Source of the DNA: Rhabditoides inermis | Lineage: Eukaryota > Nematoda > Chromadorea > Rhabditida > Rhabditidae | NCBI GenBank assembly: GCA_963966185.1 | Contig: CAWZYM010000103.1 | Location: forward strand, 284,501-348,500 | Direction of reading: 5' to 3' | Length of the DNA: 64,000 nucleotides | Part shown: one piece after another, positions 11,673-23,008 of the stretch | Layout: every line of letters begins with the position of its first letter | Numbering within the stretch: the stretch's first letter is position 1 | The notes under the pieces: generated by a model | The model's database searches: none | Told to the model about the DNA's origin: nothing | Seen by the model: the letters and a program-made list of their open reading frames with translations, nothing else | Translations under genes and position numbers: made by a program

Positions 11673-12017
11673 AAGGAATATGTTCTATCAATGTTCGAAA
11701 AATTGATTGATTGATTGATTGATTGAATCCTAAACATGCATGGAGCGAGGCAGGCTGACCCACCTTCGGCGTAGGTGCATCTCGCACACTCACATATCAA
11801 CGACACACCTGAACTTCGATAAATAACTAAGATTTCATCTCCCAAAAGTATCATTAGGGATTTGGTGACCCATAGTGCATATAATATATCAAAATATGAA
11901 AACAAAATGTGTTTATTCAACGACAAAACATGAGGTAAACAATGTGATTTCATAACAACAAAAAAACTCTGTCCAAGGCTCTGTCTTGTTTTCGGCTGAA
12001 AACAATTGGTACGGCTA

Positions 12018-12350
12018 TAGTCGGATTGGATCCTATATGCCATCCGTAACATTTCACATGTTGTGCATTTTTGTGCAACACAACATGTATGTCATCAAAT
12101 ATCCAAAACGCTTCCATGAGTAGGAATCGAACCTGTGGACAGCTCGCAGCGATTGTGCGCTGGCGGCGCAGACCACCACTGCGCCATAGAGGCAGTGGTT
12201 AAGAGATCGAAGAGAGAGCCCATCTAGCTCCACTGGCCTCTTCAGTGTACAATGATGAGAGATAACGAGCAACCATATCTGCGAAATTAAATGACCTCTC
12301 AGTATGATCCTCAATGGCGCAGTGGTAGAGCGCGCCGCCAGCGCGCGATC
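12018..12350. mobile_element. TA-target MITE with tRNA-like sequences, truncated copy
   Basis: Begins TAGTCGGATTGGATCCTATA directly after TA; the unoccupied site is seen in the duplicate at 24269-24270. Contains on the minus strand a tRNA-like head with A-box TGGCGCAGTGG and B-box GGTTCGATTCC (about 12122-12190), and a second plus-strand A-box at about 12312. The right end stops at 12350, where sequence shared with 9740 and 35140 begins, so the right inverted repeat is lost. The full-length relative is at 32814-33271. Confidence 0.8.
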
Positions 12351-12757
12351 TTTATGCTAATGTGCTATGCTAATGTGAATCTTCTGTCAACTGTTCTGTC
12401 ACTTCTGTCAACTGTTCTGTTCTGTTCAATCTTCTGTCACTCGTCAATCAAGGTGAATCTGTTTAACAGAAATGTGACAACTAATGCGGTCTATTCAGTT
12501 CGAACTCAGAATTTCTCGTTAGAAAAAATGATGTTTCACTATCCACTACATTATATGAAACTATTAACCAGCAAAAATCTCACGAATCACATTTTTCAAG
12601 GCGACAATTCGCCAGGCGCGGCGCGGGCTACTTTCGCGCGCGCTGGCGAATCGCACGCGCTACCAACTACCAAGTATGTCGGGCCCCTTAGTCGAATTGA
12701 CCGCACAGCGCGGGGAAAGAAGAAATAATCATGATCCGGAGATTACCTCTATTTTTT

Positions 12758-13001
12758 GGTTTCAGAATTGGAAGAATTTCTCGAAGAACACGGGATGAAA
12801 AAACGAGCCTCGCGAATTCAAGTATGCAACCCCCTCCTCTTTTCACCTCCCCCACCTCTCACACTCAAATTTTGCAGACGGCAAACTGCTTATAACTCGT
12901 CAACTACAATTCATCAACACGACTTCTCTCTCATCAAAAACAAATTGAGAAGGCGAAATATGTATTCGAAAAGAACGAAAAAGGCTGTGATATCAATTTG
13001 A
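12758..13001 (+). pseudogene. Repeated two-exon fragment family, copy 3
   Basis: First exon LEEFLEEHGMKKRASRIQ after a TTTCAG acceptor, a short pyrimidine-rich intron, then IKNKLRRRNMYSKRTKK. The intron lacks the long (CT)n of copies 1 and 2. The downstream flank to about 13,990 matches that of copy 2. Confidence 0.35.
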
Positions 13002-13534
13002 TATAGAAATTATTACATGAGGACAAATGTGGGACGAACAACCAAATTGTCACTGATAACTGTTGCTGACAATAAACAGGTGCCAGGTGCTCTTCCTTTC
13101 CAATCTCGTTCACAGCCGGCCGGAGTGTGTATGGAAAACCACTGTCGTAGTAGTCTCAATTGACGAATGCCTCTTCTTAGGGTGAATAGACACTGTCGGT
13201 ATAGCTTAAACATATTGTTTATGAGTTGAACGTAGTTTTGTATGTCATCGATATTATCACAGTGCGAATTTATCAATAATGAGATTAGAACTGAATAAAG
13301 AATCATATAAACTAATAGAAAAAAAGATTTTGAATATCCTCCTAAAACTCCTCCATACCGAGTGTGGAGTGACAATCAAACATATTCCGGAGTGAAACAA
13401 AGTAATTGTTCTGGTTTTCCACATTATTCACAACAGAAGCGGCGACTTGCACTGAAATTATTCTGTTAGAACTATTATTATGTTATAATTATCATAGTCA
13501 TTATTCATTATTAACTATGGTACTTCTATCTATA

Positions 13535-13612
13535 GGTCTCACTTAGCAAGCAGCTGTCCGTGGGTTCGACCCTGGCTGCCCCGCAAATTTTGTCAAATTG
13601 AAAACATCATCT
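13535..13612 (+). repeat. tRNA-derived SINE-like fragment
   Basis: A B-box-like GGGTTCGACCCT is followed by a tail ending TTTTGTCAAATTGAAAAC. The same head and tail combination occurs on the minus strand at 46207-46325, which supports a short tRNA-derived retroposon family. Confidence 0.45.
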
Positions 13613-13696
13613 AATTGATTCTGATTCTTGTCTAACCGCACTAATGTCTCTCGTGAAAAGAGTGGAACTCATTTGCGGGCCCACTATACAACATAT

Positions 13697-14851
13697 TCAG
13701 TGTGAGCCGGGAACAAAGATACCTCTGGGAAGTTGTTTCATGAGGTAGAGTGAGAGAGTGGCGGAATAGAGCGGTATAGCAGAGAGAATTTCGGAAACGA
13801 TAGACTGTTTCACTTGAGTGGCTGGGTCGCTGCCAGGAAACACCTAGAGCGAGATAATTATTATCCACTCATTGTTTGTAACATGTTCATTGTGAGTAGT
13901 TGAGTAGTTGTATATTGTGTAGATATCAATGAAAATGAAGTTATACACTTGCACTCTTCTCCCTTTCTCTCTCGCCCGAACCTCTCTCTCCCTCTCACTT
14001 ACCATAGGAAATAGAAGCATCCCGAAAGAGTTGACGCAAGCGAATGCGAATTGTATCCAGAACACAGGCAGCAGTAATCCCACAATCCGATTGTTTTCCT
14101 GTATCTAAAAAAAATTGAACTTCTTAAGATCGATGTTAGAACTGTTTGAATTCCACAATATATATGTATATATATATATATTGTGAATTTTTTTTCATTT
14201 TTAGCATTTGATTTATTCATGAAAAGTGATTGTATTTTGATATTCAGAGAGATATGCTCCTTTAATACAAAATTAGAGATGAAGTAATTTCTTTTGTTTT
14301 CAACAACTATTTTTTAATTTAACTCAATTTTTTTAGATAGCATTGTGAATTCCTGATACTTATGTCCAAGCTGCTCTAATTTCACGTGTTTTCCATAAAT
14401 GTGGCGGTTGACGAACCTTCAATAATTCTCACATTTCTACTTATTACTTGGGGATGATTGACGAACCAAGTGACATGAAAAGAGAAAAGAGTGAGCACAC
14501 CCGTCAGTCCTTCCAATTCTTTAAAGAGCTGCAAAGATTGCTAGTTTATATTGAGAGGGGAAGAAAGAAAGCGAGAGAGGAGAGAGAGAGAGAAAAGAAA
14601 GCGAGAGAGGAGAGAGATAGAGAAAGGAGAGAGACACAGAAAGAGGGAGATGGTCCGCCCACCGTCCACTCTGCCTGGTTCCATGGCATCCTGGCTGATT
14701 TCTTGGGCACAACCGCAGTCCATCGCACGCACGGGACGAGTCCGATTAGGATGTAGCACAGGATGAATGAGAGCACAGACGGAAAAGAGATGGTTAGACC
14801 TCTTATTGAGTCCCTTAGTTTTTTGAGTCTGATCAACCGCGACGGTGACAT
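13697..14851 (-). CDS. Small multi-pass membrane protein
   Basis: Three exons join in phase: 14851-14663, 14098-14003 and 13843-13697, giving 143 residues. Hydrophobic segments are VLSFILCYILIGLVP, GLLLPVFWIQFAFACV and ILSAIPLYSATLSLYL. The second intron is unusually long and begins with (CT)n-rich sequence. The pattern could fit part of a nematode serpentine receptor, but no diagnostic motif is visible and the length is far below a full receptor, so it may be a fragment. Its last exon is duplicated at 4303-4470. Confidence 0.45.
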
Positions 14852-14889
14852 TACTGCACAAATAATTTGATGTGACTATTCCTCACTTT

Positions 14890-15534
14890 TATACATCTTT
14901 ATTACGCGATTAAACCCTTGATATTGATTTCCGGCTGTAAGTGAGAAGAAAGTGTTTCTGATTTAGGGTATTTTGCCCCAAGAGGACCCGACCCGCTCGA
15001 ATTGTGAGAGAGTTGACTACCACTCCCTACCCTCCCCCTTATGTGACACTCCGCGTTTTTGGACAATCTGCGCACACCAGACTCACATGCAAGAGTTTGA
15101 AACAGTGGTGGACAATCTGCGCACATGACGAGGTTGACCCTTTTCAGCCAGGTATTGTCTTGTGGACATTCTGCGCACATTGTAATCGTGCGCTCTATCC
15201 GACTACCGTATCACCAACCGATTGTCTCGTTGTGCAGGCAAACCGGAAATCGGACCACAAAATGGGCGGGGCTTGCAATTCACTACTAAACACTACGAAG
15301 TAAAAGTAACCAAATGCACTAAAGAACACTACATAGTAAAACTGTAATAAATTGTTGTATGATAAGTAGGTATGGGTACCGGCCGATGCATTAGTGCCCC
15401 ATATATGGCCACCTGAGCTCCCTGTTCACATCACATCATTAATGTCGTTTCCAAAGCAAACGCGAAGGTAAGTCACACATTCTGATTCTAGTGAAAAAAC
15501 ATAAGAAGTCTGTATAAAAATTTAAATCCAATTT
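14890..15534. other. Non-coding flank with three TGGACAATCTGCGCACA-like motifs
   Basis: The motif occurs at 15061-15076, 15110-15125 and 15164-15180. The reverse-complement motif occurs three times on the far side of the minisatellite (20197, 20260, 20317). No gene was found here; the 92-residue minus frame over the motifs is not conserved between the flanks. Confidence 0.6.
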
Positions 15535-15559
15535 TTGCTGATTCAGCTCAATCTTGATG

Positions 15560-18500
15560 CCTCTCCGCCTCTCCCTCTCCCTGTATCCTCTCCTCTCTTC
15601 CTCTCCCTGTATCCTCTCCTCCTCTTCCTCTCCCTCGATCCTCTCCTCCTCTTCCTCTCCCTCGATCCTCTCCTCCTCTTCCTCTCCCTCGATCCTCTCC
15701 TCCTCCTCCTCTTCCTCTCCCTGTATCCTCTCCTCCTCTTCCTCTCCCTCGATCCTCTCCTCCTCTTCCTCTCCCTCGATCCTCTCCTCCTCTTCCTCTC
15801 CCTGTATCCTCTCCTCCTCTTCCTCTCCCTCGATCCTCTCCTCCTCTTCCTCTCCCTGTATCCTCTCCTCCTCTTCCTCTCCCTGTATCCTCTCCTCCTC
15901 TTCCTCTCCCTCGATCCTCTCCTCCTCTTCCTCTCCCTGTATCCTCTCCTCTCTTCCTCTCCCTGTATCCTCTCCTCCTCTTCCTCTCCCTCGATCCTCT
16001 CCTCCTCTTCCTCTCCCTCGATCCTCTCCTCCTCTTCCTCTCCCTCGATCCTCTCCTCCTCCTCCTCTTCCTCTCCCTGTATCCTCTCCTCCTCTTCCTC
16101 TCCCTCGATCCTCTCCTCCTCTTCCTCTCCCTCGATCCTCTCCTCCTCTTCCTCTCCCTGTATCCTCTCCTCCTCTTCCTCTCCCTCGATCCTCTCCTCC
16201 TCTTCCTCTCCCTGTATCCTCTCCTCCTCTTCCTCTCCCTGTATCCTCTCCTCCTCTTCCTCTCCCTCGATCCTCTCCTCCTCTTCCTCTCCCTGTATCC
16301 TCTCCTCCTCTTCCTCTCCCTGTATCCTCTCCTCCTCTTCCTCTCCCTCGATCCTCTCCTCCTCTTCCTCTCCCTGTATCCTCTCCTCTCCTCCTCTTCC
16401 TCTCCCTGTATCCTCTCCTCCTCTTCCTCTCCCTCGATCCTCTCCTCCTCTTCCTCTCCCTGTATCCTCTCCTCCTCTTCCTCTCCCTCGATCCTCTCCT
16501 CCTCTTCCTCTCCCTCGATCCTCTCCTCCTCTTCCTCTCCCTGTATCCTCTCCTCCTCTTCCTCTCCCTCGATCCTCTCCTCCTCTTCCTCTCCCTGTAT
16601 CCTCTCCTCCTCTTCCTCTCCCTGTATCCTCTCCTCCTCTTCCTCTCCCTCGATCCTCTCCTCCTCTTCCTCTCCCTGTATCCTCTCCTCCTCTTCCTCT
16701 CCCTGTATCCTCTCCTCCTCTTCCTCTCCCTCGATCCTCTCCTCCTCTTCCTCTCCCTGTATCCTCTCCTCCTCTTCCTCTCCCTGTATCCTCTCCTCCT
16801 CTTCCTCTCCCTCGATCCTCTCCTCCTCTTCCTCTCCCTGTATCCTCTCCTCCTCTTCCTCTCCCTGTATCCTCTCCTCCTCTTCCTCTCCCTGTATCCT
16901 CTCCTCCTCTTCCTCTCCCTGTATCCTCTCCTCCTCTTCCTCTCCCTGTATCCTCTCCTCCTCTTCCTCTCCCTCGATCCTCTCCTCCTCTTCCTCTCCC
17001 TGTATCCTCTCCTCCTCTTCCTCTCCCTGTATCCTCTCCTCCTCTTCCTCTCCCTGTATCCTCTCCTCCTCTTCCTCTCCCTGTATCCTCTCCTCCTCTT
17101 CCTCTCCCTCGATCCTCTCCTCCTCTTCCTCTCCCTGTATCCTCTCCTCCTCTTCCTCTCCCTGTATCCTCTCCTCCTCTTCCTCTCCCTCGATCCTCTC
17201 CTCCTCTTCCTCTCCCTGTATCCTCTCCTCCTCTTCCTCTCCCTGTATCCTCTCCTCCTCTTCCTCTCCCTCGATCCTCTCCTCCTCTTCCTCTCCCTGT
17301 ATCCTCTCCTCCTCTTCCTCTCCCTGTATCCTCTCCTCCTCTTCCTCTCCCTGTATCCTCTCCTCCTCTTCCTCTCCCTGTATCCTCTCCTCCTCTTCCT
17401 CTCCCTCGATCCTCTCCTCCTCTTCCTCTCCCTGTATCCTCTCCTCCTCTTCCTCTCCCTGTATCCTCTCCTCCTCTTCCTCTCCCTGTATCCTCTCCTC
17501 CTCTTCCTCTCCCTCGATCCTCTCCTCCTCTTCCTCTCCCTGTATCCTCTCCTCCTCTTCCTCTCCCTCGATCCTCTCCTCCTCTTCCTCTCCCTGTATC
17601 CTCTCCTCCTCTTCCTCTCCCTCGATCCTCTCCTCCTCTTCCTCTCCCTCGATCCTCTCCTCCTCTTCCTCTCCCTGTATCCTCTCCTCCTCTTCCTCTC
17701 CCTCGATCCTCTCCTCCTCTTCCTCTCCCTGTATCCTCTCCTCCTCTTCCTCTCCCTGTATCCTCTCCTCCTCTTCCTCTCCCTCGATCCTCTCCTCCTC
17801 TTCCTCTCCCTGTATCCTCTCCTCCTCTTCCTCTCCCTGTATCCTCTCCTCCTCTTCCTCTCCCTCGATCCTCTCCTCCTCTTCCTCTCCCTGTATCCTC
17901 TCCTCCTCTTCCTCTCCCTGTATCCTCTCCTCCTCTTCCTCTCCCTCGATCCTCTCCTCCTCTTCCTCTCCCTGTATCCTCTCCTCCTCTTCCTCTCCCT
18001 GTATCCTCTCCTCCTCTTCCTCTCCCTGTATCCTCTCCTCCTCTTCCTCTCCCTGTATCCTCTCCTCCTCTTCCTCTCCCTGTATCCTCTCCTCCTCTTC
18101 CTCTCCCTGTATCCTCTCCTCCTCTTCCTCTCCCTCGATCCTCTCCTCCTCTTCCTCTCCCTGTATCCTCTCCTCCTCTTCCTCTCCCTGTATCCTCTCC
18201 TCCTCTTCCTCTCCCTGTATCCTCTCCTCCTCTTCCTCTCCCTGTATCCTCTCCTCCTCTTCCTCTCCCTGTATCCTCTCCTCCTCTTCCTCTCCCTGTA
18301 TCCTCTCCTCCTCTTCCTCTCCCTGTATCCTCTCCTCCTCTTCCTCTCCCTGTATCCTCTCCTCCTCTTCCTCTCCCTGTATCCTCTCCTCCTCTTCCTC
18401 TCCCTGTATCCTCTCCTCCTCTTCCTCTCCCTCGATCCTCTCCTCCTCTTCCTCTCCCTGTATCCTCTCCTCCTCTTCCTCTCCCTGTATCCTCTCCTCC

Positions 18501-19222
18501 TCTTCCTCTCCCTGTATCCTCTCCTCCTCTTCCTCTCCCTCGATCCTCTCCTCCTCTTCCTCTCCCTGTATCCTCTCCTCCTCTTCCTCTCCCTGTATCC
18601 TCTCCTCCTCTTCCTCTCCCTGTATCCTCTCCTCCTCTTCCTCTCCCTGTATCCTCTCCTCCTCTTCCTCTCCCTGTATCCTCTCCTCCTCTTCCTCTCC
18701 CTGTATCCTCTCCTCCTCTTCCTCTCCCTGTATCCTCTCCTCCTCTTCCTCTCCCTGTATCCTCTCCTCCTCTTCCTCTCCCTGTATCCTCTCCTCCTCT
18801 TCCTCTCCCTGTATCCTCTCCTCCTCTTCCTCTCCCTCGATCCTCTCCTCCTCTTCCTCTCCCTGTATCCTCTCCTCCTCTTCCTCTCCCTGTATCCTCT
18901 CCTCCTCTTCCTCTCCCTGTATCCTCTCCTCCTCTTCCTCTCCCTCGATCCTCTCCTCCTCTTCCTCTCCCTGTATCCTCTCCTCCTCTTCCTCTCCCTG
19001 TATCCTCTCCTCCTCTTCCTCTCCCTGTATCCTCTCCTCCTCTTCCTCTCCCTCGATCCTCTCCTCCTCTTCCTCTCCCTGTATCCTCTCCTCCTCTTCC
19101 TCTCCCTGTATCCTCTCCTCCTCTTCCTCTCCCTCGATCCTCTCCTCCTCTTCCTCTCCCTGTATCCTCTCCTCTCCTCCTCTTCCTCTCCCTGTATCCT
19201 TTCCTCCTCTTCCTCGGAATGG
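15560..19222. repeat. 27-bp minisatellite, about 135 units
   Basis: Tandem units of CCTCTCCCTGTATCCTCTCC-type sequence, period 27 bp, with two interspersed variants that differ at CTGTAT versus CTCGAT. Rare units carry +6 or -1 changes. One strand is nearly all pyrimidine. Because 27 is a multiple of three and the unit contains no stop in several frames, three reading frames stay open for about 3.7 kb; these are treated as by-products of the repeat, not genes. The first 360 bp are repeated as a block at 15955-16330 with the same variant order. Confidence 0.97.
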
Positions 19223-19370
19223 CAGTCACATATGACGTTTTCCAGAGAGAAGGTACGACGCCTGTGCAGATGCTGGTGTTGTAGATCATGAATGTTTCAA
19301 AAGTGACGTGAAAGGGAGATGCGCTCCATACTATGATATCAGCACTCTCATTCTCATTGGGCCGGTCCTA
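19206..19370 (-). mobile_element. Non-LTR reverse transcriptase fragment
   Basis: Minus-strand translation reads FMIYNTSICTGVVPSLWKTS then VTAIPRK. This is the characteristic N-terminal RT motif of LINE elements (loop, G.FP..WK, then V.PI.K). It is cut on its 3' side directly by the minisatellite. No further RT motif is seen upstream. Fragment only. Confidence 0.65.
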
Positions 19371-20744
19371 ACATCGCGTTGCATTTGCAAGAAATCTTGC
19401 GTTTGCAAGAATTCTTGCGATTGCAACATTGCGATTGCAAGACATCTTGCAACTATAGATAGAATCGCGAACGGAAGAAACTGATGGCAAAATAATGATT
19501 TTGCCTGATACATTCGGATGCGGGCTACTGAGAGACATCGTTCATTTATCGATAAGTCTATCAATGTAGCAAACCCGTATGATCTCGCATGCTGCGCGAT
19601 GATATGTTAGACGTGCGTACACGCGCGACCGTGATGTGGACTCGGTTCAGTTACCCAAGTTTGAGGTGCATGCAATCCGTTGCATTTGCAGGAAATCTTG
19701 ACATGTCAAGTTGCAATGCAAGAAATCTTGCGTTTACAACGTTACAATGACTACGAATGACGGCAGCTCCGGTAATATTCTGAAGGAATAGCCATCAGTG
19801 TGTACTGCTAGATAGAAATGACTTCAAGAGGCTGCTCTCATGTCTTCATACATTCAGTATGTTTTGAGAACCACTGCTGGATAAACCACTGTCGCTGGTT
19901 TATGCCAATAAGGGTCGGCAGAGTCGCGCAGAGGAGAAGAGTGCGGATAGTTGCACGTTGCACAAACAAGTTTTGATGACAATCCAGTACCAGGAGGACC
20001 GCCGACAGGCGCGACGACGACTGGTACAGACACAAAAACGCGATCGTTGAGTTTAGACTGTGATACGCTGATACTTATAAATATCCACACCCTTATTTGA
20101 ATTATACCACAAAGTGAAAGTGTAAAGAAATAGGAAAGTTTGTTCACACACTAACCCCGCCCCTTTTAGCATTGGGTCAAGGTGGTTGAAATGTCGTGTG
20201 CGCAGAATGTCCAAAACCCGACAGAAATTCGGACAGTATGGCTCGTGGGTTCGGTTGGTCTGTGCGCAGAGTGTCCATGATTGCGTTGCCCGCAGTACTT
20301 TGGGAGAGGCCTTGAGTGTGCGCAGAGTGTCCAATAACTCAAAGTGTCCTCCTACCACCACTCCCCGACTCAGAGGACACATGGAGAAACGAAAGGCGGT
20401 TGGAAACTAAAGAAGACCCACAGCTGTCGCACACATTGCCACTGCCATTGTCCTCTCGCGGACCCGCTCGTATTGCGCGAGTCTAAGGGTGGCTACCAGT
20501 CGCTCCACAGCAAGACAGAACATCGAGAAGACCTGAAAGAGAGAAGTTAATGATAAGTTATCAGCAATTGAGTGAGATTAGAAATAGTCCATGTATGTAC
20601 ACGAAAAAGAAACTGAAGTGATTATGCTATCAATTGCAAATATACATTTAGCATATTACGATGCGCAAGTGATGGTCAAAAGTGACTGACTTGAAAACTT
20701 CTCTACGTTGATCGAAACAGTAAAGAAGAAGCATAATGTTTGTA
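19371..20744. other. Intergenic region with palindromic GCAAGA repeats and spaced motifs
   Basis: Several copies of GCAAGAAATCTTGC-like palindromes at 19385-19455 and 19680-19740, including the perfect GCAAGAATTCTTGC. Three TGTGCGCAGANTGTCC motifs at 20197-20332. No convincing gene. Confidence 0.55.
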
Positions 20745-21661
20745 CAGTACTATCCGTAAAAAGTGCTGAACTTTTGAAACTTTGGAAAATTTTCAAAAAA
20801 AAAACCAAAAAAATCTTCATAACCCGAGTTAAAATACAAATCTCGATTTCACGGGCAGTAGGTAAACGATGATGGCGAATTCAGTTATTCAGTTTGAGAT
20901 CTTTCAGTTCCGGAGTACGCCCACTCACTGTTTGTCACTGGTCAGCCATAAAATGATGCCACCTGTTCGTTTGCATTCCCACATAAATTTGCCTAAAAAC
21001 TACACGCCCCAGTCCATTTCTTCGGTCGCCATTTTGTGAGATTCGGTTGTGCCAACCGGTGATCGAATAACGGTCTCTTTTCGATAATCGAGGGTGGAGA
21101 GTACAAAGAGAGTACAAGCTTACAAAGAGAGTGGCAGGGGCGCAGGCAGACCCGAGAGTCAAAACGCTTGAATCATTTCAAATCTGTCCTGGTTAAAGCT
21201 CTTTTTGATCTGATAATGCATACGTTTTGTATATTAATAATGATGGACCGATAAACAATCGATAATCGATCGAGTCGTTGATCGATAATCGATCGAGTCC
21301 TCGATTCTCGAAAAGAGACCGTTATTCGATCACCGGTTGGCACAACCGAATCTCACAAAATGGCGACTGAAGAAATGGACTGGGGCGAGTAGTTTTTAGG
21401 CAAATTTTAGTGGAAATTCAAACAAACAGATGGTATCATTTCATGGCTGACTAGTGAAAAACAGTGAGTGGGCGTACTTCGGAACTGAAAGATCTCAGAG
21501 GGAAAATAACTGAATAACTGTATCCGCCATCATCGTTTACCTACTGCCCGTGAACTTTAAATCGATATTGGTATTTTTACTCGGGTTCTGAAGATTTTTT
21601 GGGTTTTTTTTGAAAAATTTCTAAAAATTCAAAAATTCGGCACTTTTTACGGATAGTACTG
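20745..21661. mobile_element. Foldback DNA transposon-like element, 917 bp
   Basis: Termini CAGTACTATCCGTAAAAAGT and its reverse complement, flanked by TA on both sides (20743-20744 and 21662-21663). The arms are long imperfect inverted repeats, about 20745-21090 and 21297-21661, with a loop of about 200 bp rich in TCGATAATCGAT. No transposase frame. TA duplication and CAGT ends fit a non-autonomous Tc1/mariner-type or related element. Confidence 0.85.
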
Positions 21662-21761
21662 TAAGTGACCTTGTTTTGATTTCACTCTCTTACTTGTCCA
21701 AGGATTCCAAGATTGCACACATTACTGAGATTGAATGCCAAAAGCACGGGCACTTTTCATT

Positions 21762-21764
<3 letters not shown>

Positions 21765-21812
<48 letters not shown>
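21765..21812. repeat. (CT)n microsatellite
   Basis: Pure CT tract of about 45 bp. Flanks hold no recognised gene. Confidence 0.9.
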
Positions 21813-21813
<1 letters not shown>

Positions 21814-22078
21814 TCTCGCTCTCACCGTATCAAATCATACAATCCTATAATAATGAATGCTAATGGCACTTCTACCACGAAAAAGAGATGAAATCCGAAA
21901 ATAGTCCGCGCGTTTGGGTGGATCAACCAGCGATTTCCCTGCAAAGAGTTACATTTTCTTTCGAAAAGTAAATGTGTAACTTACATGTTTATGTATCATT
22001 AAATACACCAAAACTAGAGATAATATTGAATAACATACCTGTGATGAAAACGAAATTTAGATTTCGAAAGAGCAAGAG

Positions 22079-22880
22079 ATGCTTACTTTAACAGCTAGCA
22101 TCCACTTGAGTGCGGTAGATTCGTGCAATGCTTGACTTATAATGCATTGCTGGGCGTGATTCACGTATGTGAAGTTGAGTGGCGACCGACAGGCGCGGAA
22201 GAACGAGTACTCGGCATCATTGAGCGCGAACGCTGACAAGTTGAAGGCGGACATCTAAAACGTTGGTCTGTCTGTGCAATGTATTCATACTTTTTCACAC
22301 TCGGAAAGTGACAAGTGAAACACCACAAAGTTTTTTTTCTTTGTTTGTAATGCAATCAAAAATCTGTTAGAAACATCACTGTGATCGGGCTGAGCAATAG
22401 CTAAACGAAGCAATTTGAAAAAAAATCGTTCCACAGTTACAAAAACTCGATACGAGTACAACGTGCGTTTTCTGTGCAAGAAATCAATTTCTAACACATA
22501 TCAATAGCAAACAAATGCTGCTAAAACGAAAGAAACTGAGATCCCAGTTGCCCAGATTTTACGAAACTCAGCGATCAGCACAAATTATAAGCTGTTTTGA
22601 AAGCGCAAACATTTTCAATGGCACGCGATAGTTTTGTTTCACGATATCGAAGTTATCATAAAACCTCTCTCATAACTCACGTTTTCACTCCATATATTTA
22701 CGTGAAAACTACAATTTCGGCTCTTACTATTTTGTGTGCACACGTGTGCAATGACGCATAGAGAGCTGGGTATAGAATGACGTATAGAGAGAGATTGCAG
22801 GTGATAGAGACTGATAGAGAGTATAGAAAGAGACGAGATAGATAGATAGAGCATAGAAAGAGATGAGAAAGAGAGAGATA

Positions 22881-22912
<32 letters not shown>

Positions 22913-22945
22913 TTGCAGGTGCGCGTGCGGACGCGCGGACGTGCG

Positions 22946-23008
<63 letters not shown>

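Larger units (their letters stand above)
9821..12017. repeat. Segmental duplication unit, copy 1 (2.2 kb)
   Basis: This block is almost identical to 22079-24270 in the same orientation. It includes the first exon of gene B, an AT-rich spacer, a complex (GA)n/(CT)n region and gene N. The main differences are GA/CT repeat lengths and a few substitutions at the right end. Copy 1 is closed on the right by a MITE inserted at its edge. Confidence 0.9.

Noticed and set aside
15535..19291. Three overlapping open frames of about 1,245 codons
   Set aside because: They come from a 27-bp repeat without stops; no start context, no introns and no homologous sequence apart from an RT remnant at one end.
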